From the NCBI GenBank assembly GCA_964437445.1, contig CAYTGR010000017.1, positions 16,540-80,539 of the forward strand: 64,000 nucleotides of DNA, written 5' to 3'. Shown piece after piece: positions 57,211 to 64,000 of the stretch. The notes under the pieces were generated by a model, which searched no databases, had not been told where the DNA came from, and saw nothing but the letters and a program-made list of their open reading frames with translations. This DNA is from CAYTGR01 sp964437445 (GTDB taxonomy: Bacteria > Chloroflexota > Anaerolineae > B4-G1 > SLSP01). A program made the translations under genes and the position numbers. Every line of letters begins with the position of its first letter. Within the stretch, counting starts at the first letter, position 1.

Positions 57211-57663
57211 AAAAAGTATACCATTCATCCGGTTTCGCTCTGTCCGATTGCCGGCAGAGCTGTATCCCCGGCGCATCGGCCGGTCGCGCAGTAAAGCTGT
57301 GACGTTCATAAACCCCCGCCTTGCCCCGCGCGCAGAAAAGCTGCACAGCGCAGATCCGGTGGTGCGCCCGGCCGTGCGCAATCAGCCGCTCTAATAAGAT
57401 GGCGCTGCCGCTGGTAGACCGGCGACTTGAATATCCATTCCCCCTTGAATAAAACGTGACTGACCCCACAGGCCGATTTTATCCTCGCGGGCCTGGTAAG
57501 CCATTCTTAGCCTTTGCCAACCGACCAGTGAAGGAGAATTTTGCATAGCTGGTATAGATGACAACTTGCGTTATACTGTTATACTATGGAAGAAAGAGCC
57601 AGCTGCCCCCCATGCTGGGCATACACCGTTATCCCGATGTTGAAGCGCGGATAGGGACATGAC
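57211..57663. other. Intergenic region before the hybrid sensor kinase
   Basis: 453 bp with no gene I can support. A 98-codon minus-strand reading covers part of it but has no family similarity or ribosome site. Two TATACT boxes (about 57573-57588) close to the sensor gene could be -10 elements, without a clear -35 match. Confidence 0.5.
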
Positions 57664-60600
57664 ATGTGCGATACGCTCAAGTCTTTGCTCAAGGCAATCT
57701 TTAACCGGAAACGATGGCTCGTTCTGTTGTTATGGTTGGGCGCTGCGGGCGACCTGTGGTTCATCAACCACAGTCCAACTGCGGCCGCCGCCTCCCCGGC
57801 AGGAATCCCCGTCGTGCCCCCGCTGCCGCTCCCGGAGCAGGGCGCCCGGTTTGAAGCCATCGGGCTGGAAGAGGGCCTTTCGCATGGCCTGGTCCTGCGC
57901 ATCGTTCAGGATCAGCAGGGCTTCATCTGGTTCGCCACCTCCGGCGGGCTGGACCGGTATGACGGCCGCACCATCGTCGCTTACAAACATGATCCCAATG
58001 ACGGCGGGAGCCTGGGCGCGAACTCCATCTGGAGCCTGCTGGTTGATCACGAGGGGACGCTCTGGGTCGGCACCGAGGGCGGCGGGCTGAACCGCTTTGT
58101 CCCGGCGGAAGACCGTTTTGTGCGGTATCTCCCCGATCCCAATGACCCTTATAGCCTCAACGATACGCGCATTACGAACATCTACGAAGATCGCGCCGGC
58201 GATCTCTGGATCGGCACGGCCACCGGCGGCCTGAACCATTGGGAGCGGGCCACCGGGCGCTTTACGCACTACCGGCATGACCCGCACGATCCCACGACTA
58301 TCACCAGCGATGGTGTGATGGGTATCTACGAAGATCGCGCCGGCCTTTTGTGGGTGGGGACGCCGGAGGGCTTGAATTGCCTGGACCGGACGACTGGGCG
58401 CTTCACCCGCTACCAGCCTGATCCCGCTGATCCCTACAGCCTGGGTGCCAACCCGGTCTGGGCCATCCTGGAAGATCAGCAGGGCACGTTGTGGGTGGGC
58501 ACGGCCGGCGCCGGGCTGGCCAGCCTGGACCGCACCACCGGCCGGTTTACCCATTACCGGCATCAGCCCGACGATCCCAACAGTCTGAGCAATGACATGG
58601 TCTTCACCCTCTACGAGGATCGCTCCGGCGCGCTCTGGATCGGGACCTATGGCGGCGGCCTGAACCGGCGCGATCCGACGACCGGGCGCTTTTATCATTA
58701 CCGCAATGACCCCTGGGATGCCGATAGTTTGAGCACCGATCACGTCCGCGCTCTGTTCCAGGATCGCGATGGCAACCTCTGGATCGGTACCGAGGGCAAG
58801 GGGGTCAATCTGCTGGCGCCCAACTACAAGCCCTTTATCCGCTACCGGGCGGCGACTCCCACCACCCCCGGCTTGAGCAATCCCTTCGTGATGTCGCTGT
58901 ACGTGGATCGGAAGGGGGAAGTCTGGGCCGGCACATTAGGCGGTGGCGTCAACCGGTTCAATCTCCAGACCGGGCGCATCACCGTCTACCGGCACGACCC
59001 GGCCAACCCGCGCAGCCTCAGCAGCGATACCATCTACGGCATCTTTGCCGACCGCCGGGGCACGATCTGGGTGGGCACCGCCAATGAGGGCCTCAACCGG
59101 TGGGACCCCGCCACCCAAATGTTCACCCGCTACCAGAACGACCTGGCCAATCCGCACAGTCTGAGCAACAATAGCATCTACGCGGTCTACGAAGACCGGC
59201 AGGGGCGGCTCTGGGTCGGCACCAACGGCGGCGGCTTGAATCTTCTGGAGCGGGAAACCGGCCAGTTTACCCATTATCGTTATGATCCCGCCGACCCGAC
59301 CAGCTTGAGCAACGACCGGGTCACCCAAATTTACGAGGACTCCACCGGGAGCCTGTGGATCGGCACGGCCGGCGGCGGGCTCAACCGGCTGGTATGGGAC
59401 CCAGGCTCAGCCACCGCCCATTTCGTGCGTTACCAGAATGTGCCCGGCGAGCCGCAGACCCTCAGCAGCGATGTTGTTTTCACCTTGCTGGAAGATGCTA
59501 CCGGCGCGCTCTGGGTGGGCACCGCTGAGGGGTTGAACCGCTTCCAACGTGAGACGGGGACCTTTGCCCATTATGGTGAGCGCGACGGTCTGCCCAGTTC
59601 ACTGGTCGCCTGCATTCGGGAGGATGCGCAGGGGAACTTGTGGCTGAGCACCGGCCGGGGGCTGGCGCGCTTTGATCCGCGGACCGGGAATTTCCGCGCC
59701 TATGACGAGCACGATGGGTTGCAGAGTAATCAATTCCATCAAGGCTCTTGCGCTGGTGGTCCTGAAGGACTGCTCTATTTCGGCGGCGCGAACGGCTTCA
59801 ACGCCTTTGATCCGGCCCAAATTCAGGATCAGCTCACGCCGCCCGTCCTGGTCTTTACCGGGATCACCCTTGGCGCGGATAACCGGCCGGTCTCTCCGAC
59901 CCTGTTGACCACCGGGCCCCTGGTCCTGCGCTGGCCCGATAACTCCCTCGCGTTTGAGTTCGCGGCGCTCAACTACACCCAGCCGGCCAAGAACCGGTAT
60001 GCTTTCCGGCTGGAAGGGTTTGATGCCGATTGGAATGACACGCAGCAGCGGCCCTNNNNNNNNNNNNNNNNNNNNNNNNNNNNNNNNNNNNNNNNNNNNN
60101 NNNNNNNNNNNNNNNNNNNNNNNNNNNNNNNNNNNNNNNNNNNNNNNNNNNNNNNGCTTTCCGGCTGGAAGGGTTTGATGCCGATTGGAATGACACGCAG
60201 CAGCGGCCCTTTGGACGCTACACCAATCTGCCCGGCGGCACCTATGTGCTGCGCGTCAAAGGCGCGAACAACGATGGCGTCTGGAACGAGACCGGCACGG
60301 CGTTGACCATCCAGGTGATCCCGCCGTTCTGGCAACGCTGGTGGTTTACCGGCTTGATGGGGCTGTTGCTCATCGGGCTGACGGCCGGCGGCTTTGTCCT
60401 GCGCCTCAAGCTGGCGGCAGCCCAGCGCCGGCAATTGGAGAGGGTCGTCACCCAGCGCACCCAGGAACTGCGCGAGGCCAACGCCAGCTTGCAAGCTTAT
60501 GCCCACGAGCTGGAACTGCGTAACGCGGAGCTGGACGCTTTTGCCCACACCGTCGCCCATGACCTGAAGAATCCGCTGGGGATCATCATCGGCTTTGGCT

Positions 60601-61223
60601 TACTGTTGGAGTCTGATTTTGAAACCATGCCGCCTACCTTACTGAGAGAGAATATCCGCCGCATGGTGCAAATGGGCAATAAAATGAGTTACATCATTGA
60701 TGAACTCTTGCTATTTGCCGGTATGCGTAACGCCCAGGTCGTGGAATTGCAGCCGCTGGATATGGTCGCGGTGGTGCGCGAGGCCCTGGAGCGGTTGGCC
60801 CCGGCGACCACCACCGCTCAGGCTGAGATTTACCTCCCCCCTCAGTTAGACGTGGCCCTGGGCTATGCGCCGTGGATTGAAGAAGTATGGGTGAACTACA
60901 TCAGCAATGCACTCAAATATGGCGGCACTCCACCTCGCGTGGAGATCGGGGCCGCCCGGTTGGAGATGGCCCCCCAGGCCAAGGTTCTCTTTTGGGTGCA
61001 GGATAACGGCCAGGGGTTGACCCCCGCGGAGCAGGCGCGCCTGTTCACCATGTTCACCCGCCTGGAGGCCACCCGCGCCAGGGGCTACGGCCTGGGATTA
61101 TCCATCGTGCGACGCATCGTGGAAAAACTCGGTGGGGAAGTGGGGGTAGAAAGCACTCCCGGCGCTGGCTGCCGGTTCTGGTTTACCCTGCCGGCCGCCG
61201 CGACGCCGGAAAGCACTGGCTAA
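57664..61223 (+). CDS. Two-propeller hybrid sensor histidine kinase (interrupted only by a scaffold gap)
   Basis: An N-terminal TM/signal (WLVLLLWLGAAGDLWFI) is followed by about 14 Reg_prop repeats with LWVGT/LWIGT cores, enough for two seven-bladed propellers. Next come a Y_Y_Y-like domain (PVLVFTGITLGADNRPV.. NRYAFRLEGFDADWND), a TM helix (WWFTGLMGLLLIGLTAGGFVL), and a kinase core with H-box HTVAHDLKNPL, N-box NYISNALKYG, DNGQGL and GYGLGLSIV. The N run and one copy of the 55-bp duplication total 155 bp; removing them puts both halves in one frame, giving about 1134 residues. No response regulator is adjacent. Confidence 0.88.
60056..60155. other. Scaffold gap (100 N) with duplicated 55-bp flanks
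   Basis: Bases 60001-60055 and 60156-60210 are identical. This is what results when two overlapping contigs are joined by a default 100-N spacer. The gap is therefore most likely not real. Confidence 0.9.
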
Positions 61224-61280
61224 GTGCCGCGCGGCCCCGGTGCCAACAACTCCAGCCAGAGGAATTAAGAGCGCGATGGG

Positions 61281-61310
61281 AAGGGTTTTGCGCCCGCAAA
61301 ACCCTTTTCT
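61281..61310 (+). terminator. Terminator after the sensor kinase
   Basis: 11-12-bp stem AAGGGTTTTGCG / CGCAAAACCCTT followed by TTCT. Confidence 0.7.
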
Positions 61311-61392
61311 ACTCCTCCTGCCAGTTATGAAACCTGAACACCGAATAAATTGGCCGGCCTCCTCGTTATATCACTGAAAGGTACACAAGATC

Positions 61393-61953
61393 ATGATGAC
61401 TGAAGATCGGCTCACCGCTGATCCCGAATTAACCTTGATTGCCCAGGCCCAACACGGAGATCGGTGGGCCTTCGGCGAGCTGATCTATCGCCATCAGCAA
61501 AAGGTCATTAACCTTGTCTATCGGATGTGCGGAGATGAGCAGCTGGCCGAGGATGCCGCGCAGGAGGCCTTTATCCGGGCCTGGCAGCACCTGCCCGATT
61601 ACCGGCCGCAAGCGCCCTTCCGCAGCTGGCTCTACCGGATCGCGCTCAACGCCGCGCGGGATCTGCTCCGCCGTGAGCGGGAGACGGTGGATGTAGATGA
61701 CCTGCCGCTGGCGGCCCCGGAAGAAGGTCCGGCCAGCGCTGCCGAACGGCACGAACGGGCGGCCCTGGTGCAACGGGCAGTGCTGGCGCTGCCGGAAGCC
61801 AGCCGGGCCGTGATCATCCTGCGGGAATACGAAGGGTTGTCATACAAGGAGATTGCCGAGGCATTGGACATTCCGTTGGGCACAGTGATGTCGCGTCTGA
61901 ACTACGCCCGCACGCAGCTGCGTCAAACGCTGGCCCCCTGGTTGGTGGCTTGA
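61393..61953 (+). CDS. ECF-type RNA polymerase sigma factor
   Basis: 186 residues (an ATG one codon on is equivalent). Region 2 is FGELIYRHQQKVINLVYRMCGDEQLAEDAAQEAFIRAWQHL with the -10-binding helix. Region 4 is LPEASRAVIILREYEGLSYKEIAEALDIPLGTVMSRLNYARTQLR with the -35-binding helix-turn-helix. It directs RNA polymerase to a small regulon. The anti-sigma gene follows after 57 bp. Confidence 0.95.
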   Translation: MMTEDRLTADPELTLIAQAQHGDRWAFGELIYRHQQKVINLVYRMCGDEQLAEDAAQEAFIRAWQHLPDYRPQAPFRSWLYRIALNAARDLLRRERETVDVDDLPLAAPEEGPASAAERHERAALVQRAVLALPEASRAVIILREYEGLSYKEIAEALDIPLGTVMSRLNYARTQLRQTLAPWLVA

Positions 61954-62010
61954 GGGGGGTCGACACTCCTACATGGGCAGACAAAAATAAGGTTGAAAAC
62001 GGGAGCAGAG

Positions 62011-62631
62011 ATGGCGAATGCACACGTGACGGAGTGGTTGGGAGCCTACTATGATGGCGAACTGCACGGCAGCCGTCTGGCTCAGGTGGAGGCCCATCTG
62101 GCGGAGTGTGAACAGTGCCAGATGGCGCTGGAGCAGCTGGCAGGGCTTTCGCGCCTGTTGGCGGAGGCCCCTGCCGCGCCCCGGTTGATCTCGCCGGAGC
62201 GGCTCGCGTCTCAGGTGAATTTACGGTTGGCCCCGCGCCCGGTCCAAACGACCTGGCAGCGCCGGCTGGAGTTCGGCTGGCGGCTGATCCCGGCGGCGCT
62301 GGCCGGGGCCTGGCTCTTCGCGCAAGCTGTCTTCATCGTCAGCGGGCTGATCGTGCTGGCGCTGGCTCTGGGCGTGGATGGTAACTTGCAAGCTCTGGTC
62401 ATGCCGCAAACACCCTCCCTTACCACGCTGAGCGGGTGGCTGGCGGCCAGTGGGTTCTCGTTAAATGACCTGGCCCGTGAAGCGCTGGAGACCATCTACC
62501 ATTGGGCCGGTTGGGGCGCTACCCAGGCACTCCGCTGGGGCTGCCTGGCTGTGATTGCAGTCCTCTGCTGGAGCTGGCTGGCGACCCTTTGGGCCCGCCA
62601 ACGCCATGCTACGCATACTGGCGCTGAGTAA
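62011..62631 (+). CDS. Anti-sigma factor with zinc-finger (zf-HC2) domain
   Basis: 206 residues from the ATG at 62011; a TTG six codons earlier is possible. N-terminal HVTEWLGAYYDGELHGSRLAQVEAHLAECEQC matches the H-x3-C-x2-C anti-sigma (ZAS) zinc motif, followed by LEQLAGLSRLLAEAP. One or two TM helices (about 95-125, ALAGAWLFAQAVFIVSGLIVLALAL, and about 175-195). It holds the sigma factor at the membrane. The signal that releases it is unknown. Confidence 0.9.
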   Translation: MANAHVTEWLGAYYDGELHGSRLAQVEAHLAECEQCQMALEQLAGLSRLLAEAPAAPRLISPERLASQVNLRLAPRPVQTTWQRRLEFGWRLIPAALAGAWLFAQAVFIVSGLIVLALALGVDGNLQALVMPQTPSLTTLSGWLAASGFSLNDLAREALETIYHWAGWGATQALRWGCLAVIAVLCWSWLATLWARQRHATHTGAE

Positions 62632-62654
62632 TGGGAGTCGTTGAGCCGTGAGTC

Positions 62655-62700
62655 GCGACGGCGCTTAAGCGCCTTACTACGCACACATTATTGACGAGGG
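62655..62700 (+). repeat. REP-like palindromic element, copy 4
   Basis: GACGGCGCTTAAGCGCCTTACTACG followed by ACACATTATTGACGAGGG; the first of a tandem pair. Confidence 0.7.
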
Positions 62701-62709
62701 AAAATGCTG

Positions 62710-62782
62710 GTAGTGCCGCGCTTTAGCGCGGCTAAGACGGCGCTCAAGCGCCTTACTATGAACACACTATTGATAAGGGAGA
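62710..62782 (+). repeat. REP-like palindromic element, copy 5 (complete)
   Basis: The fullest copy: palindrome CCGCGCTTTAGCGCGG, then CTAAGAC, then palindrome GGCGCTCAAGCGCC, then TTACTATGAACACACTATTGAT. It repeats copy 4 directly and ends at the ribosome site of the next gene, so it contributes that gene's leader. Confidence 0.7.
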
Positions 62783-62787
62783 TAATC

Positions 62788-63855
62788 ATGGATTACTTCA
62801 AAGTTTTAAAGCGGGCGTGGGAGATTACCTGGCGTTATCGGGCACTCTGGGTCTTTGGGATTCTGGTGGCGCTGGCCACCGGCGGGGGTGGTGGCAGCGG
62901 TGGCGGGGGCAGCAGTGGCGGCAATATCCCCAGTGGACAGGGACCGTTTAACGGTGGTGAATTCCCTGGCTTGCACTTGGGATCGGAGGTTGTCACAGCC
63001 CTGGTGGTCCTGGCCGTGGCGCTGGTGCTCTTCCTGGTCCTGTTGGGGGTGGTTCTGGCCATTGGACGGTATATCGCTTCCACCGCCCTCATCCGCATGA
63101 CAGATCACTATGAGGAGACCGGTGAAAAGGTAAGTGTGCGCCAGGGTTTCCGACTGGGTTGGTCACGGGCCAGCTGGCGGCTTTTTCTCATTGACCTGTT
63201 AGTGAGCCTGCCGGCCGTCATCCTGGCGCTGGTGAGCATTGGGATCGCGCTGGTGCCGCTGCTGTTGTGGACCACCCGCAACAATACCTTAGGCGTGTTG
63301 GGCACCGTCGCCACCATCGGGTTGGTCTTCCTGGCCGTCCTGCTCATCGTGCTCCTGGCCGTGGCGCTCAACACCCTGCGAGAGTTTTTCTGGCGGGTCT
63401 GCGTCCTGGAAGGCCAGGGGGTGCTGGACTCTATCCGCAAAGGCTTTGGTTTGGTCAAGCGCCGGCTGGGCAATGTGGCGATGATGTGGTTGATCATGTT
63501 AGGCATCGGGTTAGGTTATACCATCATCACCATCCCGGTCTTCCTGGTATTGCTCCTGGCAGGCGTGCTCATCGGCGGCATCCCGGCCCTCCTGGTGGGC
63601 CTGCTGGTCCACCTCCTGGTTGCGGAAGGAGCAGCGGCCTGGATTGCCGGTGGGCTGGTCGGGTTGCCTGTTATGCTCCTGGTAATTGTAGTGCCCTCCA
63701 TCTTCATTGGAGGCATCTATCAGACCTTCAATTTCAACGTCTGGACGCTGACCTACCGCGAACTGCGCGCGCTGGAGCAGGTGGCAGCAGAACCGATGGC
63801 CTCCGTGCCGCTGCCTGAGCCGCCGGCGATGGAAGAGCCCGCCGACCAGGCCTGA
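62788..63855 (+). CDS. Polytopic membrane protein of unknown function
   Basis: 355 residues from the ATG at 62788 (AAGGGAG upstream); longer in-frame reading runs through the repeat. N-terminal MDYFKVLKRAWEITWRYRALWVFGIL is typical of DUF7544/glycerophosphodiesterase-membrane-domain-like proteins. A Gly/Ser-rich loop at about 30-55 (GGGGGSGGGGSSGG) is followed by about six TM helices, with the charged segment EFFWRVCVLEGQGVLDSIRKGFGLVKRRLG between them. The C-terminus is acidic and Pro-rich. It lies after the sigma/anti-sigma pair, separated by repeats, so a regulatory link is possible but unproven. Confidence 0.78.
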   Translation: MDYFKVLKRAWEITWRYRALWVFGILVALATGGGGGSGGGGSSGGNIPSGQGPFNGGEFPGLHLGSEVVTALVVLAVALVLFLVLLGVVLAIGRYIASTALIRMTDHYEETGEKVSVRQGFRLGWSRASWRLFLIDLLVSLPAVILALVSIGIALVPLLLWTTRNNTLGVLGTVATIGLVFLAVLLIVLLAVALNTLREFFWRVCVLEGQGVLDSIRKGFGLVKRRLGNVAMMWLIMLGIGLGYTIITIPVFLVLLLAGVLIGGIPALLVGLLVHLLVAEGAAAWIAGGLVGLPVMLLVIVVPSIFIGGIYQTFNFNVWTLTYRELRALEQVAAEPMASVPLPEPPAMEEPADQA

Positions 63856-63876
63856 GATCTCTCCCTGATCATGCTA

Positions 63877-63910
63877 CCGGCGGCCCGGTTCAATCCGGGC
63901 CGCCGGTTTT
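63877..63910 (+). terminator. Terminator after the last membrane protein gene
   Basis: Perfect 12-bp stem CCGGCGGCCCGG / CCGGGCCGCCGG, 6-nt loop, then TTTT. Confidence 0.85.
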
Positions 63911-64000
63911 GCATTGGTTGAGCCCAAATCGCCAGCGGGGTTAAAATACAAGGGAATTCCCCATGCACTGGCATTCACCAGCGGTGGGATGAAAATAGGT

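Noticed and set aside
57173..57469. 98-codon minus-strand open frame
   Set aside because: No ribosome site, no family similarity, and it overlaps the end of the toxin gene.

Overview
The window is GC-rich bacterial DNA that reads like a scaffold from an uncultured Chloroflexota (Anaerolineae-like) genome. The taxonomic hint comes from the asp23-fakA-degV-degV-recG-coaD order, Thr/Pro-rich lipoprotein linkers, large STAND-type ATPases, long GC-rich intergenic repeats and strong GGAGG ribosome sites. I infer this from gene content only. A 100-N run at 60056-60155, flanked by an identical 55-bp sequence, shows that it is an assembled scaffold.

Left part (1-9000, mostly minus strand): a lipid and housekeeping operon. 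It holds asp23-like, fakA-like, two fakB/DegV genes, recG, coaD, a coiled-coil protein, rpmF (with a near-perfect sigma-70 promoter) and a partial fabD. rpmB diverges from it. Next come rpe, a tRNA-Arg(CCG), an ADP-ribosylglycohydrolase, a rubrerythrin-like diiron protein, an AIM24-family protein, an amino acid racemase, ruvB, purA, a repeat-bearing lipoprotein, a methyltransferase and thpR (9000-18700). From 18800 to 24100 lie a PP2C-like/TM/propeller fusion, a small membrane coiled-coil protein, a cis-prenyltransferase-like protein and a radical SAM/SPASM enzyme whose 3' end overlaps it.

The main accessory island is 24200-32530, five minus-strand NTPase genes, four of them joined in two overlapping pairs, behind one promoter. 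They are a protein with an N-terminal effector-associated (death-like) domain and a P-loop in which Lys is replaced by His, a P-loop ATPase fused to an OmpR-type winged helix, a third P-loop ATPase, an AAA_16 ATPase and a STAND ATPase with a long TPR tail. Three share an N-terminal 'F-x-PL-x-A' motif. This resembles NTP-dependent conflict or signalling systems, but no effector enzyme is visible, and it is my best candidate for an undescribed system.

From 32500 to 46350: surE, an ATP-grasp ligase coupled to a lysine 2,3-aminomutase, an S9 peptidase, htpG, a TPR membrane protein, a phytol-kinase-like plus DUF92 (phytyl-phosphate-kinase-like) pair, a zinc-ribbon protein and a GT-C-like membrane protein.

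At 46458-46990 a tRNA-Gly is followed by a tRNA interrupted in its anticodon loop by a 385-nt group I intron. The intron carries, on the opposite strand, the collapsed remains of an HNH homing endonuclease. prfA follows. A Trp T-box riboswitch (50837-51147) with a strong promoter controls trpS and trpB2. A cluster of palindromes bounded by inverted repeats (51245-51448) precedes an ABC efflux-type operon (ATPase, permease, membrane-fusion lipoprotein). A TumE-type toxin-antitoxin pair, a two-propeller hybrid sensor kinase split only by the false assembly gap, an ECF sigma/anti-sigma pair and a polytopic membrane protein complete the window. Short heptamer repeats and REP-like palindromes recur in intergenic DNA throughout.
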